From Ruminococcus sp. (GTDB lineage Bacteria; Bacillota; Clostridia; Oscillospirales; Ruminococcaceae): DNA of 24,859 bases. The position numbers were made by a program, and so were the translations under genes. The notes below the pieces were generated by a model. That model worked only from the letters and a program-made list of their open reading frames with translations, was not told the DNA's origin and ran no database searches. The DNA lies in contig DMBA01000003.1 of assembly GCA_003446315.1 (NCBI GenBank), positions 1 through 24,859 on the forward strand, given 5' to 3'. Below are positions 7,658-16,927 of this stretch, piece by piece. The first letter of the stretch is position 1. Each line of letters starts with the position of its first letter.

Positions 7658-10600
7658 TTATGCCATAGAATCGACCGCCACGCCGTTCTGATCGAGCCGC
7701 AGGAGTCTGGAGATACCGTCTTCCTGCATGGTAACGCCATAGAGCACATTTGCTTCGTCCATAGCACTTCTGCGGTGGGTAACAACGACGAACTGCACCT
7801 GACCGAAGAAATGCTTGAGATACTGCGCATATTTTGCGACATTGACCTCATCAAGCGCCGCATCAATCTCATCGAGGATACAGAACGGAGCCGGACGAAG
7901 TTTCAGGATCGCAAAATAAATACAAATTGCAACAAAAGACTGCTCACCGCCGGAGAGGGAGATCAGATTCTTGATGACCTTACCGGGCGGGGCGACTTTG
8001 ATCTCGATACCGGATTCCAGAATATGTTCCGGATCACTGAGTTCGAGGGAAGCGGAGCCGCCGCCGAACAGTTCCACGAAGATCTCCCCGAAATACTGAT
8101 TGATCTTGGTAAAGCTCTCCTGGAAGATCACGCACATATCGGATGTAAGCTGTTCAATGAGCTGTTCGAGTTCCTGTTTCGCCGTTTCGATGTCATGGAT
8201 CTGCTCTGTCATAAAGGCATAGCGTTCCGAGACTTCCTTATACTCATCCACCGCAGCGACATTGACAGAACCGAGCGCACGGATCTTGCCTTTCAGGGAA
8301 CTGAGTCTGGATTCGGCTTCCTTCACATTTTCGATGGGTTCCGCCTGCGCCTCAGCTTCGGTGCGGGTCAGCTCATAGGAATCCTGCAAGCGGAAGATGA
8401 GGTCATCAATTTCCTTTTGCACAGTGGATTGCCGTTCCTCAACGCGGGTGCGTTCGGCAGATTGTTTTTCCCGTGCATCACGCAGCGCACTCATACCCTT
8501 CTGGATTTCACGGGTATGCTGTTCTTTCTGCTCATGATCCCGGCGCAGTTTCCCGATCTGCTCCTGCATTTCGGTGATTGATGCACGCCGCACATCCTGT
8601 GTATCAGAAAGCTGTGCGATCTCACGTTCTTTTTCAGCGATATCGGCTTTTGCGGCTTTCAGCGCATCTGCGATGGCAGCGAGCTGATCGGCAGCCTGTT
8701 CCATAGATTGTGCCATTGTGATTCTGCGGCGGCGTTCATTTTCAAGATCCTTTGCAAGTTCCGCCTGCCGTATTTTATCAGAAGCGATTTTGGCAGAAAG
8801 CGCATCCTGTTTTTCATGCATCGCATCCCGATCTGCGGAATCAGACTGATACTGTTTTTCCGCCTCATGGATATTGGTTTCGAGTGCAGCAAGCGATTCT
8901 TTTTCGGCATCGAGATCCTGCCGGATCTGAGCAAGTTTCCGGTTTAGTTTTTCACGTTGTTCGGCTTCATTTTCCTGCCATGCGCGATCGGAAGCAGCTC
9001 TTGCACGCAAAGCGGCGAGCTGTTGCTGCACATCATTTTGTTCCCGTTCGCACTGTGCGATCAGTTCTTTTGCGCCGTCGATATCGGTGAGCAATTTTGC
9101 CCAATCGGCTTTTCGTTTGGCGACATCCGACTGAAGCTGTTCCCGTTCTGATTCGAGTTCTTTCAGACGGGCAGCGGCTTCTTCGAGATCATGTTTCCGG
9201 GAGATCACGCCGGCAGACCGCGCAGCCGAACCGCCGGAATAGGAACCGCCCGCATGGACGACCTGACCGTCCAGTGTCACGATGCGGAAGCGATACTGAA
9301 ACTGTCTGGCAATTTTGGAAGCGGCATCAATATCTTCCGCAACGACGATCCTGCCGAGCAGATTCTCCATCACATTGCGATAGCGTTCATCGAACTGTAC
9401 CAGGTCACAGGCGATCGCCACAAACCCGTCGATCCCATCGAGATGTTCCCGCAGTTTGCCGCCGCGGATGGTTGTCAGCGGAAGGAATGTTGCTCTGCCG
9501 CCGCGCACTTCTTTGAGGTAGCGGATGCAGCGTTTTGCCGTATCTTCATTCTCAACAATGAGATTCTGGAGTGCACCGCCGAGTGCCGTTTCGATGGCAG
9601 TTCCGTATTCCGGTGCCACGGTAATGCGCTGTGCGACTGTACCGTGCACACCGCCGAGTCTGCCGCTGCCGGCAACTTTGAGCACCTGCCGGACGCTGCC
9701 GGCATAGCCTTCCATATTTTGTTCCAGGTCACGCAGAATGCGTTGCTTCTGCTGCACCTGATTATATTCATTTGTGATTTGGTTGACGCGGTCGAGCGCC
9801 TGCTGATATTTCTGTTCACGGATCCCTGCAAGCTGCTGACAGCCGGAAAGCCGGTTCTGCTGTTCGAGCTGTTTCTGCGCAATCGAATCGGATTGTTTTT
9901 GCAGATTCTGCTCTTTTTTCGCATATTCCTGCAACCGCTGCAAAACGGAAGAGCCGTCCGCCTCAGCCTGCTGAATGGTTTCGGTTGTCTCATGCAGATC
10001 ACGCGCAAGGGTCTGGATGCGGACGCGCTGTTCACTCTGCTGCAAATACATTTTGCGGAGTGCGGCATCCTGTTCACTGACAGCCGCATTCTGAGCCGAT
10101 TCCTGCTGCGACATATTCAGCAGCGCGGCTTCCTGCGCAGAGATCTCCTGTTCCAGAACGGTTTGTCTGCCGGTCAGTGTTTTGATATAGGCATCCTGAT
10201 CTTCGAGTTTCTGCTCCCAGCTTTCGCCGGAATCGGCAAGCTGCGCATTCTGCTGATTCAGCGAATCAATTTTCTCATTGCCGTGTGCAATCTCGTTGCG
10301 ACAGACGGCAATTTTCGCAGTCACATCGGCATTTTCCTGTTCCGATGCAACGATTTTATTTTGCAGCGTTTCGATGTCGATGGTCGCCTGCTGCATATCC
10401 TGAAAAGCGAGCTGTAATTTTTCTTCTTCCCGCTGCAAATCGGCTTGCAGGTTCTCATATTCAGCGGTCAGTCTCAGATACTGGTCAGAGAGTGTCTGGA
10501 GCTGAACGGACTGTTTGCTGAGCCGATAGACCCAGAAAGAGACTTCGAGCGTTTTGCGTTCGGCAGCGAGCACGAGATATTTCTCTGCTTTTTCAGATTG

Positions 10601-11221
10601 TGTTTTCAAGGGGCCAAGTCTGCTTTCCAGTTCCGAAGTAATATCGGTAAGCCGCACGAGATTATCCTGTGCATCGCGCAGTCTGCGTTCGGCTTCCTGT
10701 TTCCGGTAGCGGAATTTTGAGACACCGGCAGCTTCCTCAAAGATATCGCGTCTTTCGTTTGATTTTGCGCCGACGATCTCAGCGATTCTGCCCTGTCCGA
10801 TGATGGCATAGCCATCGCGTCCCAGACCGGTATCCATAAACAATTCATTGACATCTTTGAGCCGGACATTTTTGCCGTTGATGAGATATTCGCTGTCACC
10901 GCTGCGAAAGAGCCGTCTGGTAACAGAGACTTCGGGTTCCGGTTCCGGGAGAGCGTGGTCGGAATTATCAATGGTCAGTGTAACGGCAGCAAATCCCATT
11001 TGCTTACGGGTTTTCGTACCGGAAAAGATGACATCGGTCATACTTTTTCCGCGCAGTTCCTTGGTAGACTGCTCACCGAGCACCCAGCGCACGGCATCGC
11101 CGATGTTACTTTTTCCGCTTCCGTTCGGCCCGACGACGGCAGTCAGACCCTCATCGAAAGTCAGTGTAATTTTATCGGGAAACGATTTGAAGCCTTGCAG
11201 CTCCAATGATTTTAAGTACAT
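7658..11221 (-). CDS. smc: Chromosome segregation protein SMC
   Basis: The ATPase core of bacterial condensin, which with ScpA/ScpB organises and segregates the chromosome. The 1187-residue length is typical. The N-terminal head has MYLKSLELQGFKSFPDKI and Walker A GPNGSGKSN (about residues 33-41). Long coiled coils rich in Gln/Glu/Lys flank a hinge near residues 510-660 containing GYAGSVRQVL and the GG-rich SYSGGSAA segment. The C-terminal head has the signature LSGGEQSFVAICIYFAIL and Walker B FCILDEIDAALDE. The usual K/R-A/S after LSGGE is replaced by QSF, a common variant. The start ATG has GGAG 11 nt upstream and follows rnc by 87 nt. ScpA and ScpB are not in the window. Confidence 0.98.
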   Translation of the reverse strand: MYLKSLELQGFKSFPDKITLTFDEGLTAVVGPNGSGKSNIGDAVRWVLGEQSTKELRGKSMTDVIFSGTKTRKQMGFAAVTLTIDNSDHALPEPEPEVSVTRRLFRSGDSEYLINGKNVRLKDVNELFMDTGLGRDGYAIIGQGRIAEIVGAKSNERRDIFEEAAGVSKFRYRKQEAERRLRDAQDNLVRLTDITSELESRLGPLKTQSEKAEKYLVLAAERKTLEVSFWVYRLSKQSVQLQTLSDQYLRLTAEYENLQADLQREEEKLQLAFQDMQQATIDIETLQNKIVASEQENADVTAKIAVCRNEIAHGNEKIDSLNQQNAQLADSGESWEQKLEDQDAYIKTLTGRQTVLEQEISAQEAALLNMSQQESAQNAAVSEQDAALRKMYLQQSEQRVRIQTLARDLHETTETIQQAEADGSSVLQRLQEYAKKEQNLQKQSDSIAQKQLEQQNRLSGCQQLAGIREQKYQQALDRVNQITNEYNQVQQKQRILRDLEQNMEGYAGSVRQVLKVAGSGRLGGVHGTVAQRITVAPEYGTAIETALGGALQNLIVENEDTAKRCIRYLKEVRGGRATFLPLTTIRGGKLREHLDGIDGFVAIACDLVQFDERYRNVMENLLGRIVVAEDIDAASKIARQFQYRFRIVTLDGQVVHAGGSYSGGSAARSAGVISRKHDLEEAAARLKELESEREQLQSDVAKRKADWAKLLTDIDGAKELIAQCEREQNDVQQQLAALRARAASDRAWQENEAEQREKLNRKLAQIRQDLDAEKESLAALETNIHEAEKQYQSDSADRDAMHEKQDALSAKIASDKIRQAELAKDLENERRRRITMAQSMEQAADQLAAIADALKAAKADIAEKEREIAQLSDTQDVRRASITEMQEQIGKLRRDHEQKEQHTREIQKGMSALRDAREKQSAERTRVEERQSTVQKEIDDLIFRLQDSYELTRTEAEAQAEPIENVKEAESRLSSLKGKIRALGSVNVAAVDEYKEVSERYAFMTEQIHDIETAKQELEQLIEQLTSDMCVIFQESFTKINQYFGEIFVELFGGGSASLELSDPEHILESGIEIKVAPPGKVIKNLISLSGGEQSFVAICIYFAILKLRPAPFCILDEIDAALDEVNVAKYAQYLKHFFGQVQFVVVTHRRSAMDEANVLYGVTMQEDGISRLLRLDQNGVAVDSMA

Positions 11222-11253
11222 GAATCAGCATTCTCCAATATAGAATCAGCATT
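11222..11253. repeat. 11-bp direct repeat in the smc ribosome-binding region
   Basis: GAATCAGCATT occurs at 11222-11232 and again at 11243-11253 (plus-strand reading), a spacing of 21 bp. On the smc mRNA it reads AATGCTGATTC twice, with the GGAG ribosome-binding site between the copies and the second copy abutting the start codon. It may be a local duplication with no function or a binding site that tunes smc translation. Confidence 0.5.
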
Positions 11254-11308
11254 TTGAACGGGATCCGCAGCGCAGACCCGCGAAAGCCGTCCGCATTGAC
11301 GGCAGCGA

Positions 11309-11998
11309 TCAGACGTTTTCGCCCATCAGAAGGAGCGCTTCTTTTGCGGCATTCTGTTCCGCAGATTTCTTTGATCTGCCGGTACCCTTTCCGATGACAT
11401 TGGAATTGAGTCTGACCTCAACGTGGAATTGTTTTGCATGATCGGGGCCTTCCGCGCCGACAAGCACATATTCGACATGTTCTTCCGGATTCTGCTGAAT
11501 GACTTCCTGCAAAACGGTTTTATAGTCATGGAAGGCTTCCGAAGGGCGATCGAAATGCTCCGGCAGGAAGCGCAGGATATAGGGTTCCGCGGCATCCATA
11601 CCGCCGTCGAGGAAGATGGCAGCAATGACCGCTTCGAAGGCATCGGAAAGAACCGAGGGTCTTTCTCTGCCGCCGGACTGATCCTCACCGTGTCCGAGCA
11701 GGAGATAATCTCCCAGCCGGATTGTTTTCGCCCATTCAAACAGTGATTTCTCACAAACCAGTGAGGCGCGGATCTTCGTCAGATCGCCTTCCGGCAGCTT
11801 GGTATTGCGGAACAGATGATTGGAGACAACGATTGAAAGCACGCTGTCACCGAGGAATTCCAGACGTTCATTGCAGCGCAGCGAGCCGCGTTTTTCATTT
11901 GCATAAGAGGAATGACAAAGTGCCTCAGTCAGCAGTTCCGGATTATTGAAATGATAGCCGATCACCTGTTCGAATTCCATCTGTGATTTCGATTGCAT
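11309..11998 (-). CDS. rnc: Ribonuclease III
   Basis: It cuts double-stranded RNA, including the rRNA precursors, in the cytoplasm. The 229-residue protein has the catalytic signature ERLEFLGDS at residues 44-52, the second acidic motif DAFEAVIAAIFLDGG around 115-130, and a C-terminal double-stranded RNA-binding domain (about 155-226) ending in the GRSKKSAEQNAAKEALL motif. An in-frame GTG at 12010 is almost on top of the GGAAGG ribosome-binding site, so the ATG at 11998 was chosen. It follows plsX by 21 nt and precedes smc, the usual Firmicutes rnc-smc order, but no acyl carrier protein gene lies between plsX and rnc. Confidence 0.97.
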   Translation of the reverse strand: MQSKSQMEFEQVIGYHFNNPELLTEALCHSSYANEKRGSLRCNERLEFLGDSVLSIVVSNHLFRNTKLPEGDLTKIRASLVCEKSLFEWAKTIRLGDYLLLGHGEDQSGGRERPSVLSDAFEAVIAAIFLDGGMDAAEPYILRFLPEHFDRPSEAFHDYKTVLQEVIQQNPEEHVEYVLVGAEGPDHAKQFHVEVRLNSNVIGKGTGRSKKSAEQNAAKEALLLMGENV

Positions 11999-12019
11999 AG
12001 TTAGAAGCACTTCCTTCCG

Positions 12020-13030
12020 TCAAGATTCTTCTGATTTTTTCTGTGCTTTCCGGACAGCGAGTGCTGCGGAAATGGTTTCAATAATTTTGCCGTCAACACA
12101 GTTTTTTGCCTGCCGGATGGCATGGAAAAAGGCTTCGCCGTCGGAGCTGCCGTGCGCCTTAATGACGGGTTTGGAGATTCCGAGAAGCACTGCGCCGCCG
12201 ACTTTTTTATAATCAAAGGATGCCTTAAAGTCATTGAGCTTATCCATAACAAAGAGCGCCCCGATCTTACCGGCACCTGTAAACAGTTCCTTCATTTTAG
12301 AAGCGAAGAATTTGGCAAGACCCTCATAGAGTTTGAGCACAACATTACCGGTAAAGCCATCGGTGACGAGCACATGCGCATCACCGGAAGGAATCTCTCT
12401 GCCTTCGATATTGCCGATGAAGTTGACTTCAGCGGACTGGAGCAGCCGATAGGATTCCTGTTCCAGTTCTCTGCCCTTACATTCTTCCGAGCCGTTATTG
12501 ATAAGTGCCACACGGGGATTGACAACGCCCATGACCTTTTCCATATAGATGCTGCCCATGATGCCGAATTGTTCGAGCATTTCGGGTCTGCACTCTGTAT
12601 TTGCGCCGCCGTCCATGAGGATGGCATGACCGGAAGCAGTCGGGAGCACCGGAGCCATTGCCGCACGTTTGATGCCTTTGATCCGGCGCGGGATCATGGT
12701 TGCACCGACGAGCAGCGCACCGGAATTACCGGCAGAAACGAAGGCATCGCCCTCGCCGTCGGCAAGCGCCTGCAAACCGATTGCCATGGAGCAATTCTTT
12801 TTTGCCTTCATGACATCGGTCGGCTGATCTTCCATGGTAATGACCTCAGTTGTATGGAGCACAGAGATCCCGTCCAGCGGGATATTGTTTTCGGCAGCAA
12901 GCGATTTGATCTGCTGTTCATCGCCGCAAAGCGTGATTGAAACGCCCAGTTCCTTGACAGCTCTTGCAGCACCTTCGATCGGTGCCAGCGGCGCATGATC
13001 GCCGCCCATCGCATCCAGAATGATACGCAT
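12020..13030 (-). CDS. plsX: Phosphate acyltransferase PlsX
   Basis: It converts acyl-ACP and phosphate into acyl-phosphate, the donor for PlsY in glycerophospholipid synthesis; it is a peripheral membrane enzyme. The 336-residue length is normal. The N terminus MRIILDAMGGDHAPLAPIEG is the family hallmark, followed by the central VSAGNSGALLVGA and ALINNGSEECKG motifs and the C-terminal KVGGAVLLGISKPVIKAHGSSD block. The start at 13030 has GAGG 8 nt upstream; a TTG nine codons earlier lacks a good ribosome-binding site. It begins 63 nt after the VOC-fold gene and leads directly into rnc. Confidence 0.97.
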   Translation of the reverse strand: MRIILDAMGGDHAPLAPIEGAARAVKELGVSITLCGDEQQIKSLAAENNIPLDGISVLHTTEVITMEDQPTDVMKAKKNCSMAIGLQALADGEGDAFVSAGNSGALLVGATMIPRRIKGIKRAAMAPVLPTASGHAILMDGGANTECRPEMLEQFGIMGSIYMEKVMGVVNPRVALINNGSEECKGRELEQESYRLLQSAEVNFIGNIEGREIPSGDAHVLVTDGFTGNVVLKLYEGLAKFFASKMKELFTGAGKIGALFVMDKLNDFKASFDYKKVGGAVLLGISKPVIKAHGSSDGEAFFHAIRQAKNCVDGKIIETISAALAVRKAQKKSEES

Positions 13031-13093
13031 AACAGTCGCCTCTTTCTTCGTTCTCAAAAAGATTCAATCATATTCACAGGTAAGAGTCCGGAT

Positions 13094-13483
13094 TCAGTCC
13101 GTAAACCGCAGCAGATAGCCGTCCGGATCCTGCACGAGAAATTCCTTCTGCACGATTTCCCCGCTGCCGTTCCGGTATCGGTTTACCGTCAGTTCGCGGA
13201 ACGGCTTCATACCGGCATCGAGCACGGCGCGATACAGCGCATCCACATCCGAAACGGTCATCTCAAAATTGATTCCCCTGCCGAACGGATAGCGCAGCTC
13301 CCCGACGCTCCAATGTCCGTTTTCTTCTTCCGGCATGAGCTGGATATTCTCACGCGAGAGAAACAGAAACCGGTTTTCGGGGCGCTCATATTCGATCCGG
13401 AACTGCAAAACGCCGACATAAAAAGCCCTGCTGCGTTCCAGATCTGTCACAGTCAGCTCCGGAATCAGCGCATTAAATTTCAT
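13094..13483 (-). CDS. VOC-fold (glyoxalase/bleomycin-resistance-like) protein
   Basis: A 129-residue single-domain protein of the vicinal oxygen chelate superfamily. It opens with MKFNALIPELTVTDLERSRA, the typical first beta-alpha unit of the fold. The paired second half contains FEMTVSDVDALYRAVLDAG and ends in KEFLVQDPDGYLLRF, with the C-terminal metal- or substrate-side acidic residue in KEF. Members bind or modify small hydrophobic compounds (bleomycin-like drugs, methylglyoxal, dioxygenase substrates); the ligand here cannot be read from sequence. The ATG at 13483 lies inside the end of trmFO (11-bp overlap) and has CAGGAG 9 nt upstream, so it is translationally linked to trmFO. It is the only gene of the run without an obvious housekeeping role. 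Confidence 0.85.
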   Translation of the reverse strand: MKFNALIPELTVTDLERSRAFYVGVLQFRIEYERPENRFLFLSRENIQLMPEEENGHWSVGELRYPFGRGINFEMTVSDVDALYRAVLDAGMKPFRELTVNRYRNGSGEIVQKEFLVQDPDGYLLRFTD

Positions 13484-14813
13484 GCCGATCTGCTCCTGTT
13501 GATTGTGCAGCGATACAGACATCCAGTGCCGCGAGTGCTCTGTCTGCATATGCCTGATATTTCCGCTGTTTTGCATCTTTGCCGCGGAATTTTTCATTCG
13601 GCATCGGCAAAATGCCCATATTGGCACCCATCGGCTGCAAATTCTCCTGATAGGGGTCAGTGATATAAGCAGTGAGCGCACCCAGCATGGTTTCCCGCGG
13701 CAAAATCAGCGGTGCATCGCCTTTGATTGCCCGCACGGTATTCAGACCGGCGAGGATGCCGCTTCCGGCAGATTCCATATAGCCTTCCACACCGGTCATC
13801 TGACCGGCAAAGCGGATGCGCGGTTCCTTGCGCAGCGCATAGGTCGGATCGAGGAGTTTCGGGGAATCGAGGAAGCTGTTGCGGTGCATCACGCCATAGC
13901 GCACGAATTCTGCATGTTCGAGTCCGGGGATCATCGAAAATACGCGCTTTTGCTCACCCCACTTGAGATTGGTCTGGAACCCGACGAGATTCCAGAGTGT
14001 GCCCTCACGGTTTTCTTTCCGGAGCTGCACAACGACATATGGGCGTGTATTGGTATGCGGGTCAGTCAGCCCGACCGGTTTCATCATGCCGTAGCGGATG
14101 GCATCTTCCCCGCGTTTTGCGAGCACTTCAACGGGCATGCAGCCTTCATAGACGCGCATTGCATCCTGTTCAAAGTCATGGCGCGGCGCAGATTCCGCAT
14201 GGATCAGCGCATCATAGAAAGCAAGATATTCTTCTTTCGTCATCGGGCAGTTGAGATAATCTGCCGTGCCTTTGCCGTAGCGTGACGCATAAAACGCCCG
14301 ATCCATTGAAATGCTTTCGCCGGTGACGATCGGCGCAGCCGCATCAAAGAAATAGAGTGGCTGACCGGTCAAAGCGGCGATGGGATCATGCAGGGCATCG
14401 GAAGTCAGGGGGCCGGTCGCAATGACGGTATCGCCGTCCGGAATGGCATTGATCTCCTGATGCACCACGGTAATATTGGGATGCGCCCCGATCTTTTCCG
14501 TCACCATTGCGGAGAACTGATCCCGGTCAACAGCGAGCGCACCGCCTGCTTCAACGGCGCAAGCCTCAGCGCATGGCACCAGCAGCGAGCCGAGTCTGCG
14601 CATTTCCTCTTTGAGCAGACCGGCAGCGGAATCAATACGGGAAGCCTTGAGGGAGTTGGAGCAAACGAGTTCTGCGAACAGCGGGGAATGGTGTGCCGGC
14701 GAGAACTTCACGGGCTTCATTTCGAAAAGCGTGACCGGAATACCGGCATTTGCGATTGCCCATGCAGCCTCGCAGCCTGCCATTCCCGCACCGACGACCG
14801 TTACCGCACTCAC
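13473..14813 (-). CDS. trmFO: Folate-dependent tRNA uracil-54 methyltransferase TrmFO
   Basis: It makes ribothymidine at position 54 of tRNA using methylene-tetrahydrofolate and reduced FAD, unlike the SAM-dependent TrmA of enterobacteria. The 446-residue length is usual. The FAD-binding dinucleotide motif VVGAGMAGCEAAWA lies at residues 5-18 and the conserved LVCSNSLKA segment follows near 50-58; its Cys belongs to the active-site region. FAGQMTGVEGYMESAGSGILAG near residue 340 is the second FAD-contact signature. Translation starts at GTG, overlapping the topA stop as GTGA. There is little independent ribosome-binding sequence, so expression probably depends on topA translation. Confidence 0.97.
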   Translation of the reverse strand: MSAVTVVGAGMAGCEAAWAIANAGIPVTLFEMKPVKFSPAHHSPLFAELVCSNSLKASRIDSAAGLLKEEMRRLGSLLVPCAEACAVEAGGALAVDRDQFSAMVTEKIGAHPNITVVHQEINAIPDGDTVIATGPLTSDALHDPIAALTGQPLYFFDAAAPIVTGESISMDRAFYASRYGKGTADYLNCPMTKEEYLAFYDALIHAESAPRHDFEQDAMRVYEGCMPVEVLAKRGEDAIRYGMMKPVGLTDPHTNTRPYVVVQLRKENREGTLWNLVGFQTNLKWGEQKRVFSMIPGLEHAEFVRYGVMHRNSFLDSPKLLDPTYALRKEPRIRFAGQMTGVEGYMESAGSGILAGLNTVRAIKGDAPLILPRETMLGALTAYITDPYQENLQPMGANMGILPMPNEKFRGKDAKQRKYQAYADRALAALDVCIAAQSTGADRHEI

Positions 14814-16891
14814 AGCGGACGCTCGTAACCGCAGTCCGGCTTTTCACAAACGAGCTTGCCGGCTCTGCCGCCCTTTTTGAAGAGCGTATTCTGGCACTTG
14901 GGGCAGCGGTCTTCGACCGGCGTGCTCCAAGTCATGAAGGTGCAGTCCGGATAGCCTTCGCACCCATAGAAACTGCGTCCCTTCTTTGATTTCTTGAGAA
15001 TGATCTTTTTACCGCACAGCGGGCAGAAGCCTTTTGTGGGCGTGACGATCTTCTTAGTATTCCGGCAATCGGGGAAACCGGAGCAAGCGAGGAACTTGCC
15101 GAAGCGCCCGATCTTAATGACCATCGGCTTTCCGCAGAGTTCACAGATCTCATCGGTTTCCTCATCGGGCACGCGCAGACGTTTGCCGTCCATTGCTTTC
15201 TCAGCATTTGCGAGTGTTTTCTCGAAGTTGTCGTAGAACTTGCGCAGCGATTCGACCCAATCGGTTTTTCCCTGTTCCACGCCGTCCAGATCGCTTTCCA
15301 TATCGGCAGTAAACTTGACATCGACGATCTGCTTAAACTGATCTTTCATCAATTCGGTCGTCACTTCGCCGAGGGAAGTCGGGCGGAGCTGTTTGCCGTC
15401 GCGCTCAACATACATACGGGAAAGGATGGTGCTGACCGTTGCCGCATAGGTACTCGGTCTGCCGATGCCGTTTTCTTCCAGCGCCTTAATCAGTGTTGCT
15501 TCGGTATAGCGGGAAGGCGGCTGGGTAAAGTGCTGATTGCCTGCGATTGCCTTGACCTTCAGCGGATCGCCTTCATTGAGGGGCGGAAGTTCTTTATTAT
15601 CTTCCTCATCGCCCTTGCTGTCCTTTGCCTCGACATAGAGTTTTGTAAAGCCGTCAAACTTGACGCTGTAGCCGGAAGCGCGGAACAGGCAGTTATTGGC
15701 GGTAATATCCGCAGACATGGTATCGAGCTGACAATTTGCCATCTGGCTGGCGATAAAGCGTTCCCAGATGAGCTTATAGAGTTTATACTGATCGGTGGTC
15801 AGGCTGTCCTTGACCTGATCCGGAGTCAGATCGGGCATTGTAGGACGAATGGCTTCGTGGGCATCCTGCGCACCTTTTTTGGTCTTAAAGTTACGGGGTG
15901 TTGCGGGGAGATACTGTTTGCCGTAAGCGCCGCGGATATACTCCGCAGCAGCGGCTTTTGCCTCATCGGAGATACGAAGGCTGTCGGTACGCATATAGGT
16001 AATCAGACCGACCGCGCCGAGTGTCGGCAGCTCCACGCCTTCATAGAGTTCCTGTGCGGTTTTCATGGTACGGCGAGCCTGGAAGCCCATTCTGCGGGAG
16101 GCTTCCTGCTGCAAAGTGGAAGTGATGAACGGCGGAGCCGGCTGACGGCTCGTGACGCGCTTCTTGACGGATTTGACGACAAACTGCGCATCTTCGAGGG
16201 ACTTGAGGATCTCATCGGTTTCCGCGCCGGTTGCAAGCTCTGCTTTTTTGCCGTCCACTTCGGTAAGATGGGCAGCAAAGACTTTTCTGGAAGACTTTGC
16301 GGTCAATTTGGCATCAATGGACCAATATTCTCTCGGCTGAAACGCACGGATCTCGTTTTCCCGATCAACGACGAGTCTGACGGCAACAGACTGCACTCTG
16401 CCGGCAGAGAGCCCGCGTCTGATTTTCCGCCAGAGGAACGGGCTGAGCTGATAGCCCACGATCCGGTCAAGGATTCTGCGGGCTTGCTGGGCATTGACGA
16501 GATCGAGGTCAATTTTATGCGGATGGGACATACCGGTCTGCACGCCGGTTTTGGTAATCTCGTTAAACTCCACGCGGTTATTCTGCTGGATATCCAACCC
16601 GAGCAGCTGCGCCAGATGCCAGGAAATCGCTTCACCTTCGCGGTCAGGGTCCGTTGCGAGCCAGACGCGGTCGCTTTTTTTGGCACGCGCCTTCAGGTCA
16701 CGAATGACATCTTCCTTGCCTTTCATTTCGATATAGGTCGGCTCAAAATCGTGCTCAATATCGACACTGAGCTTTGATTTCGGCAGATCCCGCACATGAC
16801 CCATAGACGCAACGACCTCAAAGCCTGTACCGAGATATTTTTGAATGGTTTTCGCCTTTGCAGGCGACTCAACGATCACTAGTTCCGACAT
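14810..16891 (-). CDS. topA: DNA topoisomerase I (type IA)
   Basis: It relaxes negative supercoils through a transient covalent link to one DNA strand. The 693-residue enzyme starts with the TOPRIM domain (LVIVESPAKAKTIQKYLG, and the acidic LATDPDREGEAISWH near residues 79-94). The catalytic tyrosine lies in GLITYMRTDS (Tyr about 299). The C-terminal part has three four-Cys zinc-ribbon modules, recognisable by CELCGKP, CPLCGKK and CPKCQNT, each ending in a CxxPDC-like pair. The ATG follows AGGAAGGA by 12 nt. Gene order dprA-topA-trmFO is conserved across Firmicutes. Confidence 0.98.
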   Translation of the reverse strand: MSELVIVESPAKAKTIQKYLGTGFEVVASMGHVRDLPKSKLSVDIEHDFEPTYIEMKGKEDVIRDLKARAKKSDRVWLATDPDREGEAISWHLAQLLGLDIQQNNRVEFNEITKTGVQTGMSHPHKIDLDLVNAQQARRILDRIVGYQLSPFLWRKIRRGLSAGRVQSVAVRLVVDRENEIRAFQPREYWSIDAKLTAKSSRKVFAAHLTEVDGKKAELATGAETDEILKSLEDAQFVVKSVKKRVTSRQPAPPFITSTLQQEASRRMGFQARRTMKTAQELYEGVELPTLGAVGLITYMRTDSLRISDEAKAAAAEYIRGAYGKQYLPATPRNFKTKKGAQDAHEAIRPTMPDLTPDQVKDSLTTDQYKLYKLIWERFIASQMANCQLDTMSADITANNCLFRASGYSVKFDGFTKLYVEAKDSKGDEEDNKELPPLNEGDPLKVKAIAGNQHFTQPPSRYTEATLIKALEENGIGRPSTYAATVSTILSRMYVERDGKQLRPTSLGEVTTELMKDQFKQIVDVKFTADMESDLDGVEQGKTDWVESLRKFYDNFEKTLANAEKAMDGKRLRVPDEETDEICELCGKPMVIKIGRFGKFLACSGFPDCRNTKKIVTPTKGFCPLCGKKIILKKSKKGRSFYGCEGYPDCTFMTWSTPVEDRCPKCQNTLFKKGGRAGKLVCEKPDCGYERPL

Positions 16892-16927
16892 AATTTCAAT
16901 CTATCCTTCCTGCGATAGTCAATCGCA

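Noticed and set aside
11286..11303. Terminator between rnc and smc (GCCGTC/GACGGC hairpin)
   Set aside because: The stem is only 6 bp and is followed by TTTCGCGG rather than a T-run; smc appears to be in the same operon.
13067..13095. Internal promoter before plsX (TATGAT on the minus strand)
   Set aside because: The -10 is good, but no acceptable -35 lies 16-18 nt upstream.
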